DNA of 64,000 bases, from contig NZ_WWDL01000002.1 in the NCBI RefSeq assembly GCF_009848505.1, forward strand, positions 1 to 64,000, given 5' to 3'. Position numbers and translations under genes: made by a program. Each line of letters begins with the position of its first letter. Position 1 is the stretch's first letter. A model generated the notes under the pieces. It did no database searches. It saw nothing but the letters and a program-made list of their open reading frames with translations, and was not told the origin of the DNA. Origin of the DNA: Muricoccus harenae (lineage in GTDB: Bacteria; Pseudomonadota; Alphaproteobacteria; Acetobacterales; Acetobacteraceae). Positions 7,977-17,096 of this stretch are shown piece by piece.

Positions 7977-9848
7977 CTAGGATTCAGCGGAAGGCTGTGG
8001 CGACCCGATCGCCGTCAGTCGGGTGGCGAGGGAGAGGCGGAACCGGGTTTCCGCATCATTCAGGTCCAGCCCGAACAACTCTTCCAGACGCCGCAGCCGA
8101 TAGCGCAGGGTGGAGACATGGATGCCCAGCCGCTCGGCCGTGGCCTGGTAACGGCAGGCCTCGTCGATGAAGGCGGTTGCCGTCTCCAACAGCCCGCCGG
8201 CCGCCTCCGCGTCATGTTGCCGCAGCGGGCCCAGCGTTCCTTCCACGAAGGCGCGCACCAGCGCTCCGTCCAAGGCGGAGAGCAGCAAGGCGGAGGGGCC
8301 GAAATCATCCTGTCGGACTATCCCATCCCGACCGAAAATCCGGGCTAGGTCGAGCACCCGAGCGCATTCTGTCCAGGCCGGTCCGTAATGTACGGGCCTC
8401 GTACAGGCTGGCCCGCAGGCGATCACCGGCCGGAGCCCCCAGCGCGCTCGCACGGGCTGCACTACCAAGCGGTCCAACAGTGCATCTGAAAGGGGTTGGA
8501 TCGAATCCGGCACCGGGAGCAGGATCGCCACCGCCTCCCGTTGCTCGATCGCCGCAGCGCCGGGCGCCGCGCGGGCCAAGCTCGAGGCCAGCAGCCGTCG
8601 CAACTCGGCAAGTGTGGCCGCCGGCTGTGGAAGGGAGACGGAAAGCAGCCGCATCGGCTTCCCAAGATCGAGGCCCAGCCTCGCCGCCCGCACCTGAGCC
8701 CTCGCGGGATCGGTCGCCCCGGTTCGGCAGAGCTGGTCCAGGAATTCGGAGAGGTCGCGCGCCTCCCGCTTCGCCTCGGCGTGGTGGCGCATGATCTGGG
8801 CGCCGAGGGCGAAGCGCACCTCCTGCGTCACCACCCGGTCCAGGCTGTCCAGCGCCCGGTCTCGCGGGAAGACGAGGAGAACGCCGGCTGTTTCGCCCTC
8901 GACCCGCAGCGGCTCCACCAGCACGGGAAGATCCGACAATCCATGAGCCGAGAGGTCCAGCCGCGCCGTCTCGCCTCCGCCAGGGCGATCAGCCAGGGCG
9001 GCCAGAAGGGGTGCCGCCGTGCCCTGCACCAACTCCCGCCAGGCCCGCTCCGCGATCCGTTCGGGCAGTGGCGTTCCGCGGGCGAGAGTGGTGGCCGTGA
9101 CGAAATCCAGCACCACGAAAGGATGCGGTAGAATGGCACCGATGACACCGGCCGTCAGCGCCAGAGGCGCGCCTTCCAGAACCAACTCCATGAGGTTGGC
9201 GCCGGCCTCCAGCACGCGCCGCAGACGCTCACTCTGCCGCTGCTCACGCTGCAGGTGCTTTACCTTTTCCACGGCGATGGCAACGAGGTGCGCGACGGTC
9301 GTGAGGAAATCCAGTTCCTCCTCCGTAACTTCGATCCGCTCGCGGGTATGAAGGGAAAGCACCATCTCGTGCTCTTCGGAATTGCTGCATCCCAAGGGCA
9401 GCAGGACCACCGTCCGGTAGCCCCGTGCCCGCGCGTCCTCCTGGTACCCTGGGAACTCGGAGGATCTCTGCGCATCGGCGATGACCAGCGGCCGCCTTGT
9501 CTCCGACACTCGTGGCACTGGGCTGGTGGCCAGGTCCCAGCGCCGCGGCCGTCCGGGCAGCGGGCCGCCCGGGTCATAGCCCGTGACCATCTCTGAATAC
9601 CCGCTCTGTCGGTTGATGGCCATGATCCCGCCCCGAGGCCAAGGCTCCCCGCGGCAGACCGCCAACAGCACCCGATCCAGGATGGTCTCGATGTCGCCGC
9701 CCGCATTGATGGCGCTCGCGATGGCGCGCAATCGGGCCAGTCGATGCGCAGCGGTCACACGATAGATAGGCGCGCGAGCATCGCTTGAGTCTAGGCCGCC
9801 GGTCGCCAAGGGGACAATGCTCGTTGGTGTGTTCGCCCCGGCTGTCAC
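7977..9848 (-). CDS. PucR-family transcriptional regulator with N-terminal GAF domain
   Basis: Probable ligand-responsive DNA-binding regulator, 623 residues. The N-terminal part (about residues 30-200) looks like a GAF sensor (ETILDRVLLAVCRGEPWPRGG, then a long RRPLVIADAQRS region). The middle resembles a GGDEF-like PucR core. The C-terminus (about 550-610) contains the PucR helix-turn-helix with RLGIHVSTLRYRLRRLEELF. It starts with GTG, and that GTGA overlaps the stop of the upstream iclR-type gene, so the two regulators are made from one message. Its position next to the monooxygenase/ABC operon suggests it controls that operon. Confidence 0.88.
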   Translation of the reverse strand: MTAGANTPTSIVPLATGGLDSSDARAPIYRVTAAHRLARLRAIASAINAGGDIETILDRVLLAVCRGEPWPRGGIMAINRQSGYSEMVTGYDPGGPLPGRPRRWDLATSPVPRVSETRRPLVIADAQRSSEFPGYQEDARARGYRTVVLLPLGCSNSEEHEMVLSLHTRERIEVTEEELDFLTTVAHLVAIAVEKVKHLQREQRQSERLRRVLEAGANLMELVLEGAPLALTAGVIGAILPHPFVVLDFVTATTLARGTPLPERIAERAWRELVQGTAAPLLAALADRPGGGETARLDLSAHGLSDLPVLVEPLRVEGETAGVLLVFPRDRALDSLDRVVTQEVRFALGAQIMRHHAEAKREARDLSEFLDQLCRTGATDPARAQVRAARLGLDLGKPMRLLSVSLPQPAATLAELRRLLASSLARAAPGAAAIEQREAVAILLPVPDSIQPLSDALLDRLVVQPVRARWGLRPVIACGPACTRPVHYGPAWTECARVLDLARIFGRDGIVRQDDFGPSALLLSALDGALVRAFVEGTLGPLRQHDAEAAGGLLETATAFIDEACRYQATAERLGIHVSTLRYRLRRLEELFGLDLNDAETRFRLSLATRLTAIGSPQPSAES

Positions 9849-10567
9849 TCGAACAGGTTCGCTGGACCACCGAGTTGCCGCGTCAACTCGATGGCAGCCT
9901 CCCGCACTCGCTCTCCATAATCCGGGCGGCAGCGGGCCACCGGCATGATCAGCGTAACGGCACCGGCGAGGTGCCCCCCGGCTTCGAAGACCGGCGCGGA
10001 GGCACCGGCCAGATCCGGCACGCGATCGGCCGCCAGCACGACGAGTTTGTCCCGCCGGATACGCTCGTAGATTTCGCCCTCCGCGCCACTGAAGGCCAGC
10101 AGGACACGTCCGCCTGAGCCCCGGTCCAGCGGGAACAGGTCGCCGGCTCGCCCGTGGTCACGCAAGGGCTGGGGAGAGTCAACGCGGTATAGGCACAGGC
10201 GCTGGTCACCTTGCCGGACATAGAAGGTGGCACTTTCCTGCGTTGTGGCGGATAGCCTGCGCAGCACCGGCATCACGATCTCACCGATGGTGAAGGAGGC
10301 TGCGTGTACGCTCTGGAGTCGGCTGATCTCCGGGCCGAGCGCGTAGCGATCCCCGCGTCGTTGCACGAAGCCGAAATGCTGGAGGGAGGTCAGGAGACGG
10401 ATGGCGGTGCTCTTCACCAGCCCGGCGCGCTCGGCCAGTTCCGTGAGGGAGAGCGGCCCGTCACCCTCCTGAAAGGACGTAAGCAGCAGCAGCGCCCGAT
10501 CTACCGCGGCAACACCACCATCTGCCGTTGAGGATTGCGGCAGAGGCCGCGGTTGATAGCGAGCCAT
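9845..10567 (-). CDS. IclR-family transcriptional regulator
   Basis: DNA-binding regulator of 240 residues. A winged helix-turn-helix spans about residues 20-80 (LTELAERAGLVKSTAIRLLTSL). An IclR effector-binding domain follows (LRRLSATTQESATFYVR, HGRAGDLFPLDRGSGGRVLLAF). IclR proteins commonly govern aromatic or carboxylic acid catabolism. It is transcribed divergently from the HMG-CoA-lyase-type gene and a candidate operator lies between them. It overlaps the downstream pucR-type gene by four bases. Confidence 0.92.
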   Translation of the reverse strand: MARYQPRPLPQSSTADGGVAAVDRALLLLTSFQEGDGPLSLTELAERAGLVKSTAIRLLTSLQHFGFVQRRGDRYALGPEISRLQSVHAASFTIGEIVMPVLRRLSATTQESATFYVRQGDQRLCLYRVDSPQPLRDHGRAGDLFPLDRGSGGRVLLAFSGAEGEIYERIRRDKLVVLAADRVPDLAGASAPVFEAGGHLAGAVTLIMPVARCRPDYGERVREAAIELTRQLGGPANLFE

Positions 10568-10586
10568 CTTGGTCTCCGGAATTCGT

Positions 10587-10637
10587 TTGACAGCGTCCTG
10601 GCCCTACATCTACCACTAAATGGAAACTTGGTTCTAT
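10587..10637 (+). promoter_or_regulatory. Candidate divergent promoter and IclR operator
   Basis: The 93-base space between the divergent iclR and HMG-CoA-lyase genes contains TTGACA at 10587-10592, a perfect -35 consensus. A weak -10-like TACCAC follows at 10611. Just downstream, bases 10620-10637 form an imperfect palindrome, ATGGAAAC-TT-GGTTCTAT, with six of eight arm positions paired. That size suits an IclR-family operator and it would block a start from this promoter. This is inferred from sequence only. Confidence 0.4.
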
Positions 10638-10660
10638 CTGATAAAAATATGGGAGGGGGC

Positions 10661-11659
10661 ATGCGTATCCTGGTGAGCGAGGTGGGCCCGCGGGACGGCC
10701 TGCAGAGCATCCGCGAGACCATGGCGACCGACGCGAAGGGCCGTTGGATCCGTGCGCTGGCGGATGCCGGGCTGCGCGAGATCGAGGTCGGCTCCTTTGT
10801 GCATCCCAGGCTCCTGCCGCAGATGGCCGATGCGGAGCAGGTGGTGCGGGATGCCCTGACCATTCCCGGTCTCTCAGTGGCGGCCTTGGCGCCAAATCTG
10901 AAAGGTGCGCGGCGGGCGATTGAGGCAGGCACCCACAAGATCACCATGCCTGTCTCGGCCTCTCGCCTGCACAGCCTCGCGAATATCCGCATGACCTGTG
11001 AGCAGGCCATCGAGGAGGTCGGCAGGGTCTGCGCATTGCGTGACGGTCTGCCTGCGGGGCAGCGCCCCGAAATCGAGGTGGGCATCTCCACCGCCTTCGG
11101 TTGCACCATCCAGGGCGAGGTGGCGGAGGATTGGGTCATCGAGATGGCGGAGCGCCTGGCGCGGGCTGGTGCCGATTCCATCGGCCTGTCGGATGGGGTA
11201 GGCTATGCCAATCCGGCGCAGGTGAAACGGATGTTCACGCGCCTGCGCTCTCTGCTGGGTGACCGCGCGGGCGCCGCGCATTTCCACAACACCCGGGGGC
11301 AGGGCCTGGCCAATGTCGTGGCAGCGTTGGAGGCTGGGGTGACCACCTTCGATGCATCCCAGGGCGGCATCGGCGGCTGCCCCTACTCCCCGGGCGCCAC
11401 CGGCAACATCGTCACCGAGGACTTGGTCTGGATGCTGGAGGCCATGGGCCTCGATACTGGCGTTGACCTCAATGGGCTGGCCGAGGCCCGGCGCGTGCTG
11501 ACAGAAAGCCTGCCGGGTGAGATGGTCTATGGCTACCTGCCCGAAGTGGGGGTGGAAAAAGGCTTCCGCTACGCTGCTCGCGGCACGGCACCGGAAGGCA
11601 CCGGCAAGGCCCGGCCTGGGGCGCCGTCCTGCCAGCCGGCGAGGGAGGCGGCGGAGTAG
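10661..11659 (+). CDS. HMG-CoA lyase-type enzyme (HMGL-like family)
   Basis: TIM-barrel carbon-carbon lyase that would split a 3-hydroxyacyl-CoA such as HMG-CoA or citramalyl-CoA into acetyl-CoA or pyruvate products. The active-site loop EVGPRDGLQ is intact at the N-terminus. The metal-binding region reads HFHNTRGQG (usual HxHD replaced by HxHN). The mobile catalytic-cysteine loop GGIGGCPYSPGATGN is present. The start at 10661 follows GGGAGGGGG; a second ATG four codons upstream overlaps that ribosome site. At 332 residues it is slightly longer than bacterial HMG-CoA lyases. It opens the plus-strand catabolic block facing the IclR gene. Confidence 0.88.
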   Translation: MRILVSEVGPRDGLQSIRETMATDAKGRWIRALADAGLREIEVGSFVHPRLLPQMADAEQVVRDALTIPGLSVAALAPNLKGARRAIEAGTHKITMPVSASRLHSLANIRMTCEQAIEEVGRVCALRDGLPAGQRPEIEVGISTAFGCTIQGEVAEDWVIEMAERLARAGADSIGLSDGVGYANPAQVKRMFTRLRSLLGDRAGAAHFHNTRGQGLANVVAALEAGVTTFDASQGGIGGCPYSPGATGNIVTEDLVWMLEAMGLDTGVDLNGLAEARRVLTESLPGEMVYGYLPEVGVEKGFRYAARGTAPEGTGKARPGAPSCQPAREAAE

Positions 11660-11745
11660 GAGGCGCTGCCATCCGCTTCCAGAACGTCCGGGTGTCGCCG
11701 GCACGGGGCGGCAAAGCCGAATCATAAAGAACGGGAGGACGTCCG

Positions 11746-12729
11746 ATGAGGCTTCGGATTGCTTACGCCGTGCGGTGCCTGGGCGTGCTTGCGTCGCTCA
11801 GCGCCGCGCCGGCCGCATGGGCGCAGACGGCGGAATGGCCAACGCGGCCCGTGCGCGTGCTGGTGATCGCCTCGGCCGGCGGCCCTACCGACCTCGTGGC
11901 GCGGCTGATCAGCGACGGTCTTTCCAAGCGCATGCCGCAGCGCTTCGTGGTGGAGAACCGCACGGGCGCCGGAGGTAATATCGCTGCCTCGGCCGTTGCC
12001 CATGCCACTGACGGGCATACGCTGCTCTTTACCAACACCAGCCATTCGGTGAACCGCGCCCTCTACGCTCGGCTCGACTATGACCCGGTGAAGGACCTCG
12101 TTCCCGTCACCGTGGTGGCGGAAAGCCCGATGGTACTTCTGGTGCCGCCGAACTCGCCGGACCGCACAGTGCAGGATCTCGTGGCCCGGGCCCGCCAGGC
12201 CCCGGGGCGCCTGCGCTATGCCACCGCCGGCAATGGCGGCGCACTGCAACTGGTCAGCCTGCTCTTCATCCATGCCGCCGGGCTGAAGATGGAGGAGGTG
12301 GCCTATCGCGGCAGCGCCCCCGCCGTGCTCGACATCGCGGCAGGGCGGCTCGACATGCTGTATGATGCCGGCATCACGGGCTTCGCCACGGCGCAAGGCG
12401 GCCAAGCTCGTGCCCTGGCGGTGTCGGCTGCACAGCGCAGCCCCGTCATGCCCGATGTGCCAACCATTGGAGAGGCAGGATTTCCGGGCGCTACCTTCAG
12501 CGTCTGGCAGGTGATGATGGCGCCTTCCGCCACGCCGGATGCCGTGCTGCGGAAGTTGCATGCCGAAACCGCGGCCGTTCTCGGTGAGGAGGCAACGCGC
12601 GCGCAGCTGCGGACGCTCGGTGTGGACCGCATCCTCGCCAACCCGCCCGATGAGGCGAGGAACTACGTCGCGGCCGAGGTAACCCGCTGGGGAAGCATCC
12701 TGCGAGACGCCGGGATCAACCCGCAATGA
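11746..12729 (+). CDS. Bug/TctC-family substrate-binding protein
   Basis: Periplasmic receptor, 327 residues. A Sec-type signal peptide (LRIAYAVRCLGVLASLSAAP, cleavage near AWAQ) precedes WPTRPVRVLVIASAGGPTDL. The paired loops FVVENRTGAGGN and DGHTLLF and the segment MEEVAYRGSAPAVLDI are standard for the family. A GGGAGG ribosome site lies seven bases before the ATG. It sits between the HMG-CoA-lyase-type gene and the lactonase, so it probably recruits the substrate of this pathway. No TctA/TctB partner is nearby. Confidence 0.93.
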   Translation: MRLRIAYAVRCLGVLASLSAAPAAWAQTAEWPTRPVRVLVIASAGGPTDLVARLISDGLSKRMPQRFVVENRTGAGGNIAASAVAHATDGHTLLFTNTSHSVNRALYARLDYDPVKDLVPVTVVAESPMVLLVPPNSPDRTVQDLVARARQAPGRLRYATAGNGGALQLVSLLFIHAAGLKMEEVAYRGSAPAVLDIAAGRLDMLYDAGITGFATAQGGQARALAVSAAQRSPVMPDVPTIGEAGFPGATFSVWQVMMAPSATPDAVLRKLHAETAAVLGEEATRAQLRTLGVDRILANPPDEARNYVAAEVTRWGSILRDAGINPQ

Positions 12730-12766
12730 GTGCCTGGGCCTTCATCTCACCCGCCAGGAGAAGTGC

Positions 12767-13702
12767 GTGAGCCTCTTCCCGCCGCCACGGATCATTGAAA
12801 CCACCGTATTGACGGAGATGCCGGCGGAGCTTCGGCGCCCGGTTGTCTCGGAGTGGTCGCGCGCCAATAAGCGCGGTCAGGTGGTGGACAGCTTCATCGA
12901 AGGGCCGTGCTTTGATGCCCAGGGCAACCTCTTCGTTACGGACATCCCGCATGGACGCATCTTCCGCATCGCGTCTAACGGCGACTGGACGATGGTGGCC
13001 GACTATGATGGCGAGCCCAACGGGCTGGCGTTGCATGCCGACGGGCGGCTCTTCATCACGGACTACAAGAACGGCATCCTGGCATTGGACCCGGCGACGG
13101 GCCGCATCGAACCGGTGCTGACACGCTGCAACAGTGAGCGCTTCAAGGGCGTCAACGACCTGACCTTCGCGCGGAATGGCGATCTCTACTTTACCGACCA
13201 GGGGCAGACTGGTCTGCACGACCCCACTGGCCGGGTGTACCGTCTGCGCACGAATGGCCAACTGGACTGCCTGATCCAGAATGGGCCCAGTCCCAATGGC
13301 TTGGCGCTGACGCCCGAGGAGGACGTGCTCTTCGTTGCCATGACGCGGGACAATGCCATCTGGCGCGTGCCGCTATTGCCGCAGGGGGGCACGGCGAAGG
13401 TTCACCGCTTCGCTTCCTTCCACGGCGCCACCGGCCCGGACGGAATGGCCGTCGATGCAGAGGGCAATGCCTTGGTCGCCCATGCGGGGCTCGGTCATGT
13501 GATCATTCTTGGCCATCAGGGGCAGATGATCGCCGCCCTGAAATCATGCTGTGGCAGCTTTACCACCAACGTCGCCTTTTGCCCGGACGGCAGTGGCGTC
13601 GTCATCACGGACTCCACGACGGGCACGCTGCTGCAGGCTCCCTGGGACATCCCTGGCTCCCATGCCAGCCATCCCGAAACCACACAGGACACCGCACCAT
13701 GA
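12767..13702 (+). CDS. SMP-30/gluconolactonase-family lactonase
   Basis: Metal-dependent beta-propeller hydrolase that probably opens a lactone. The 311 residues carry the four usual metal-site segments: EGPCFD, GVNDLTF, the NGLALTPEED loop and GPDGMAVDAEGN. There is no signal peptide. It starts with GTG, supported by AGGAG six bases upstream. Its stop overlaps the start of the next HMG-CoA-lyase-type gene (ATGA), so lactone opening and aldol cleavage are likely consecutive steps of one pathway. Confidence 0.9.
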   Translation: MSLFPPPRIIETTVLTEMPAELRRPVVSEWSRANKRGQVVDSFIEGPCFDAQGNLFVTDIPHGRIFRIASNGDWTMVADYDGEPNGLALHADGRLFITDYKNGILALDPATGRIEPVLTRCNSERFKGVNDLTFARNGDLYFTDQGQTGLHDPTGRVYRLRTNGQLDCLIQNGPSPNGLALTPEEDVLFVAMTRDNAIWRVPLLPQGGTAKVHRFASFHGATGPDGMAVDAEGNALVAHAGLGHVIILGHQGQMIAALKSCCGSFTTNVAFCPDGSGVVITDSTTGTLLQAPWDIPGSHASHPETTQDTAP

Positions 13703-14664
13703 GTGATCTGCCGAAAGCCGTCGACATCGCGGAGGAGGGGCCGCGCGAGGCCTTTCAGATCGAGCCGGGCCCCATCCCGACGGCACGCAAGATTGCGCTG
13801 ATCGACGCACTCTCCGCCACCGGTTTGAAGCGCATCCAGGTGGCGTCCTTCGTCAACCCGAAGATGGTGCCGGGCTGGGCGGATGCGGAGGAGGTTGTCG
13901 CCGGCTTCACGCCGCGTGCGGGGGTCGATTACAACGCCCTCTGGTTCAATCCGGCGGGTCTGCAACGCGCGCTGGCCTTCCGCGACCGGCTGAGCATCAT
14001 GGGCTCGATCACCGTCACCGGGTCCGAGGCCTTCGCTCGGAAGAACCTCAACCGCGATCACGCGGGGCAACTGGAAGCCATGCGCAAGCATGTTGCCGCC
14101 CATCGCGCGGCTGGTGTTCCTGTCACCCGCGTCAGCCTGCAGGCAGCCTTCGGCTGCAACTTCTCGGGCGATGTACCTGCCTCCCAGGCTCTGGCCGCGC
14201 TGGATGACGCAATGGCGCTTGCCAAGGAACTGGGCCTGACGATCGAGAAGATCTCGCTCGCCGACTCCATGGGCTGGGCCACGCCGCCAAGGGTGGAGCG
14301 CCTGGTCGGGGAGGTTCTTGCCCGTTACCCGGAACCACGCCTCAGCCTGCATCTGCATGACACGCGCGGTATGGCCGTCTCCTGCGCCCATGCCGGGCTG
14401 CGCATGGGCGTCAGCGCTTTCGACGCCGCGGTCGGCGGCCTCGGCGGCTGTCCCTTTGCGGCCCATCCCGGCGCGGCAGGCAACATCGCCACCGAGGAAC
14501 TGGTCTTCCTCTGCGAAGAGATCGGCATCAGCACCGGCGTGGATCTGGAGGCGCTGCTGGAGGCGGCGGCACTTGCCCAGGACATCGTGGGCCATCCACT
14601 ACCCAGCGCCATGATCCGCGGCGGCGGTCTCTCCTCATACCGGATGGGCGCGAAGGCAGCATGA
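13699..14664 (+). CDS. HMG-CoA lyase-like enzyme with altered RDGLQ loop
   Basis: Second TIM-barrel lyase of the HMGL-like family, 321 residues. The start is the ATG that overlaps the lactonase stop. The loop that is RDGLQ in classical HMG-CoA lyases reads GPREAFQ: the arginine is kept, aspartate is glutamate and glycine is alanine. HLHDTRGMAV keeps both metal-binding histidines, and GGLGGCPFAAHPGAAGN keeps the catalytic cysteine loop. This points to a related but different substrate such as citramalyl-CoA or another branched hydroxyacyl-CoA (inference). It overlaps the CoA-transferase start by four bases. Confidence 0.88.
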   Translation: MSDLPKAVDIAEEGPREAFQIEPGPIPTARKIALIDALSATGLKRIQVASFVNPKMVPGWADAEEVVAGFTPRAGVDYNALWFNPAGLQRALAFRDRLSIMGSITVTGSEAFARKNLNRDHAGQLEAMRKHVAAHRAAGVPVTRVSLQAAFGCNFSGDVPASQALAALDDAMALAKELGLTIEKISLADSMGWATPPRVERLVGEVLARYPEPRLSLHLHDTRGMAVSCAHAGLRMGVSAFDAAVGGLGGCPFAAHPGAAGNIATEELVFLCEEIGISTGVDLEALLEAAALAQDIVGHPLPSAMIRGGGLSSYRMGAKAA

Positions 14665-15824
14665 GCATGGACCCCACAACCCTGCCGCTGGCCGGCATTC
14701 GCGTCGTTGAGTTCTCCCACATGGTCATGGGGCCGACCTGCGGCCTCGTCCTGGCTGATCTCGGCGCCGAGGTCATCAAGATCGAGCCGCCGGGAGAGGG
14801 GGACCGCACGCGACTCCTGACCAATTCCGGCACCGGCTTCTTCGCGGCCTTCTCGCGCAACAAGAAGAGCGTCCAGGTCGATACGGCGGATCCCGCGGAA
14901 CTCGATGCGCTGATTCGTCTGATCGACACGGCCGATGTCGTCATCGAGAATTTCCGCCCCGGCGGGCTAGAGGGGAAAGGCCTTGGCTATGAGGCGCTCT
15001 CGGCGCGCAATGCACGCCTGATCTATTGCTCGCTGAAGGGCTTCCTCTCCGGCCCTTACGAGAAGCGCACAGCGCTGGATGAAGTCGTGCAAATGATGAC
15101 CGGCCTCGCCTACATGACTGGGCCGCCGGGCCGGCCGCTCCGCGCTGGTGCACCGGTGAACGATATGATGGGCGGTATGTTCGGCGCGATCGCCGTGCTC
15201 GGCGCCCTCCGCCAGCGGGAGCTCACCGGCAAGGGCCAGCATGTGCAGTCCGGCCTCTTCGAGAATTCAGCCTTCCTGGTCTCCACGCACATGCTGCAAC
15301 AGTCCATCTCGGGCAAGGAGCCGCCTCCCATGCCGGCCGGAAAGCGGGCCTGGGGCGTCTATGACGTGTTTGAATCCTCCGATGGCGTTCAGATCTTCAT
15401 CGGTGTCGTCACGGACCGGCAGTGGCAGATCTTCACCGACAGGCTGCAGGAGCCTGAACTGCTGGATCCTGCATGGGCGACGAACACTCTGCGGGCGCAG
15501 GGTCGCGAGACTTTGATTCCGCTGGTCGCTCGCTTGGTGAAGAAACACAGCATCGCCGAGCTGGAAGTGCTGTGTGAGCGGGCCGGGCTGCCCTTCGCGC
15601 GCATCACCAAGCCTTGGGATTTGTTTGAAGACCCGCATCTGAACCATGCTGGCGGCATGCTGCCACTGACGCTGACGGATGGCCGGGAGACCGCGGTTCC
15701 TGCACTGCCAATCCAATTCGGCGCCGAGCGCTTCGGCCTTCGCAGCGGACTTCCGATGCCAGGGCAGCACACGGCGGAGATTTTGGACCCATTCCGCGCC
15801 GCGCTGCCCGACGCAGCTGAATAG
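14661..15824 (+). CDS. Family III CoA-transferase (CaiB/BaiF type)
   Basis: Transfers CoA between carboxylic acids, probably activating the substrate of the neighbouring lyase. The 387-residue length is typical. The N-terminal block LAGIRVVEFSHMVMGP and the ADLGAEVIKIEPPGEGD motif are intact. The catalytic aspartate is D168, in GAPVNDMMGG, matching the formyl-CoA transferase nucleophile. Translation is coupled to the upstream lyase gene through ATGA. Lactonase, lyase and CoA-transferase form a tight three-gene unit. Confidence 0.93.
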   Translation: MSMDPTTLPLAGIRVVEFSHMVMGPTCGLVLADLGAEVIKIEPPGEGDRTRLLTNSGTGFFAAFSRNKKSVQVDTADPAELDALIRLIDTADVVIENFRPGGLEGKGLGYEALSARNARLIYCSLKGFLSGPYEKRTALDEVVQMMTGLAYMTGPPGRPLRAGAPVNDMMGGMFGAIAVLGALRQRELTGKGQHVQSGLFENSAFLVSTHMLQQSISGKEPPPMPAGKRAWGVYDVFESSDGVQIFIGVVTDRQWQIFTDRLQEPELLDPAWATNTLRAQGRETLIPLVARLVKKHSIAELEVLCERAGLPFARITKPWDLFEDPHLNHAGGMLPLTLTDGRETAVPALPIQFGAERFGLRSGLPMPGQHTAEILDPFRAALPDAAE

Positions 15825-15882
15825 GCTTGGGGGAGGCCGGATCAACCGGCCCGCAAGCCATGTGAACGATATGGAGGACGTC

Positions 15883-16872
15883 ATGGATAGTATTATCGGC
15901 AGGCGTAGACTGCTCGGGGCAGGGCTGGCGGCGACCGCCCTGCCTCGGCTTGCCGCTGCTCAAGGGGCGGTGGATTGGCCGACCCGGCCTATCCGGTTGA
16001 TCGTGCCCTATCCGCCGGCCGGCGGCACGGATGTCATTTCGCGGGAAGTGGGGCACCGCATCGCGAGCGCCACGGGCTGGACCATCGTTATCGAGAACCG
16101 GCCGGGTGCGGGGGGTAACATCGGACTGGACGTCGTCGCCAAGTCGGATCCAGACGGCCACACGATCGGCATGGGGCAGGCGGCCAACCTCGCCATCAAT
16201 CCCTCCCTCTATCGACGGATGCCCTTCGATCCGCTGACGGATCTGGCACCGGTTTCCACCGTCGCGCAGCAGCCCAACGTCCTCGTCGTGCGCAAGGATG
16301 CGCCGTGGGCGGACCTGAACGCCTTGGTGGAAGATGCCAAGCGCCGCCCGGGGGCGCTGACTGTTGGCCATTCCGGCGCCGGCACCACCGGCCATCTCTC
16401 CGGTGAGATGTTCGCGCTGCGGGCCAGCATAAATCTGGTCGTGGTTCCCTATGTCGGCGCGGCGCCGGTGCTGACGGACATGCTGGGCGGCCGGATCGAC
16501 ATGTTCTTCGCCAATCCGTTGGCTGCTCGGGGCACGCTGGAATCCGGTGCCGTCCGGCCCCTTGCTGTGACCTCCCCTGCAAGGATGCGTGCCATGCCGG
16601 ATGTGCCGACCGTCGCCGAATTGGGTTATCCCGGCTATGAGGCCGTCAACTGGACCGGGCTGGTGGTGCCTGCGCGCACGCCCATGCCCGTGATCATGCG
16701 CATCAACCAGGTGGTTCGAGGCGTGCTGGAGCACCCGGCAGTCGTGGCGCGGTTGGCTGCCGAGGGGAGCGAGCCAATGGGATCCTCGCCGGAGGAGTTC
16801 CACGCCTTCCTGCGCACGGAGCACAAGAAATGGGGTGATGTGGTCCGGGAGTCCAAGATCCAACTCGGCTGA
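15883..16872 (+). CDS. Bug/TctC-family substrate-binding protein
   Basis: Periplasmic receptor of 329 residues, 58 bases after the CoA-transferase gene. GGAGG five bases before this ATG selects it over the in-frame ATG at 15871, which overlaps that ribosome site. A twin-arginine-like signal (GRRRLLGAGLAATALP, cleavage near LAAAQ) precedes WPTRPIRLIVPYPPAGGTDV. IVIENRPGAGGNIGLD, PDGHTIGM and NLVVVPYVGAAPVL are characteristic. It probably belongs to the same operon as the CoA-transferase. Confidence 0.93.
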   Translation: MDSIIGRRRLLGAGLAATALPRLAAAQGAVDWPTRPIRLIVPYPPAGGTDVISREVGHRIASATGWTIVIENRPGAGGNIGLDVVAKSDPDGHTIGMGQAANLAINPSLYRRMPFDPLTDLAPVSTVAQQPNVLVVRKDAPWADLNALVEDAKRRPGALTVGHSGAGTTGHLSGEMFALRASINLVVVPYVGAAPVLTDMLGGRIDMFFANPLAARGTLESGAVRPLAVTSPARMRAMPDVPTVAELGYPGYEAVNWTGLVVPARTPMPVIMRINQVVRGVLEHPAVVARLAAEGSEPMGSSPEEFHAFLRTEHKKWGDVVRESKIQLG

Positions 16873-16911
16873 GGGTTTCCTTCCTTTCACGTCGCGGTAG
16901 CGGGACCGGCT

Positions 16912-16930
16912 GCGCGCCGATAAGGCGCGT
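16912..16930 (+). terminator. Terminator-like hairpin
   Basis: GCGCGCC-GATAA-GGCGCGT forms a seven-pair stem including one G-U pair, 40 bases after the receptor stop. A second hairpin, TGCCGG/CCGGCA, occurs at 16974-16992. Neither has a T-run, so termination is plausible but unproven. Confidence 0.35.
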
Positions 16931-17096
16931 GGTCACCGCCCGTGCGTCTGCTCCTCAGGCAGTGGGAGGCGAGTGCCGGTGTTGTGCCGGCAACCCCGCT
17001 CGGCTTTCCTTTCGCGATCAGCCGGCGCTAACGTGATAGTGCCGATTCGAAGTCGCCGCCAGTCGGAGGCCTGATCGAACGGGAGAGGCCGCCAAG

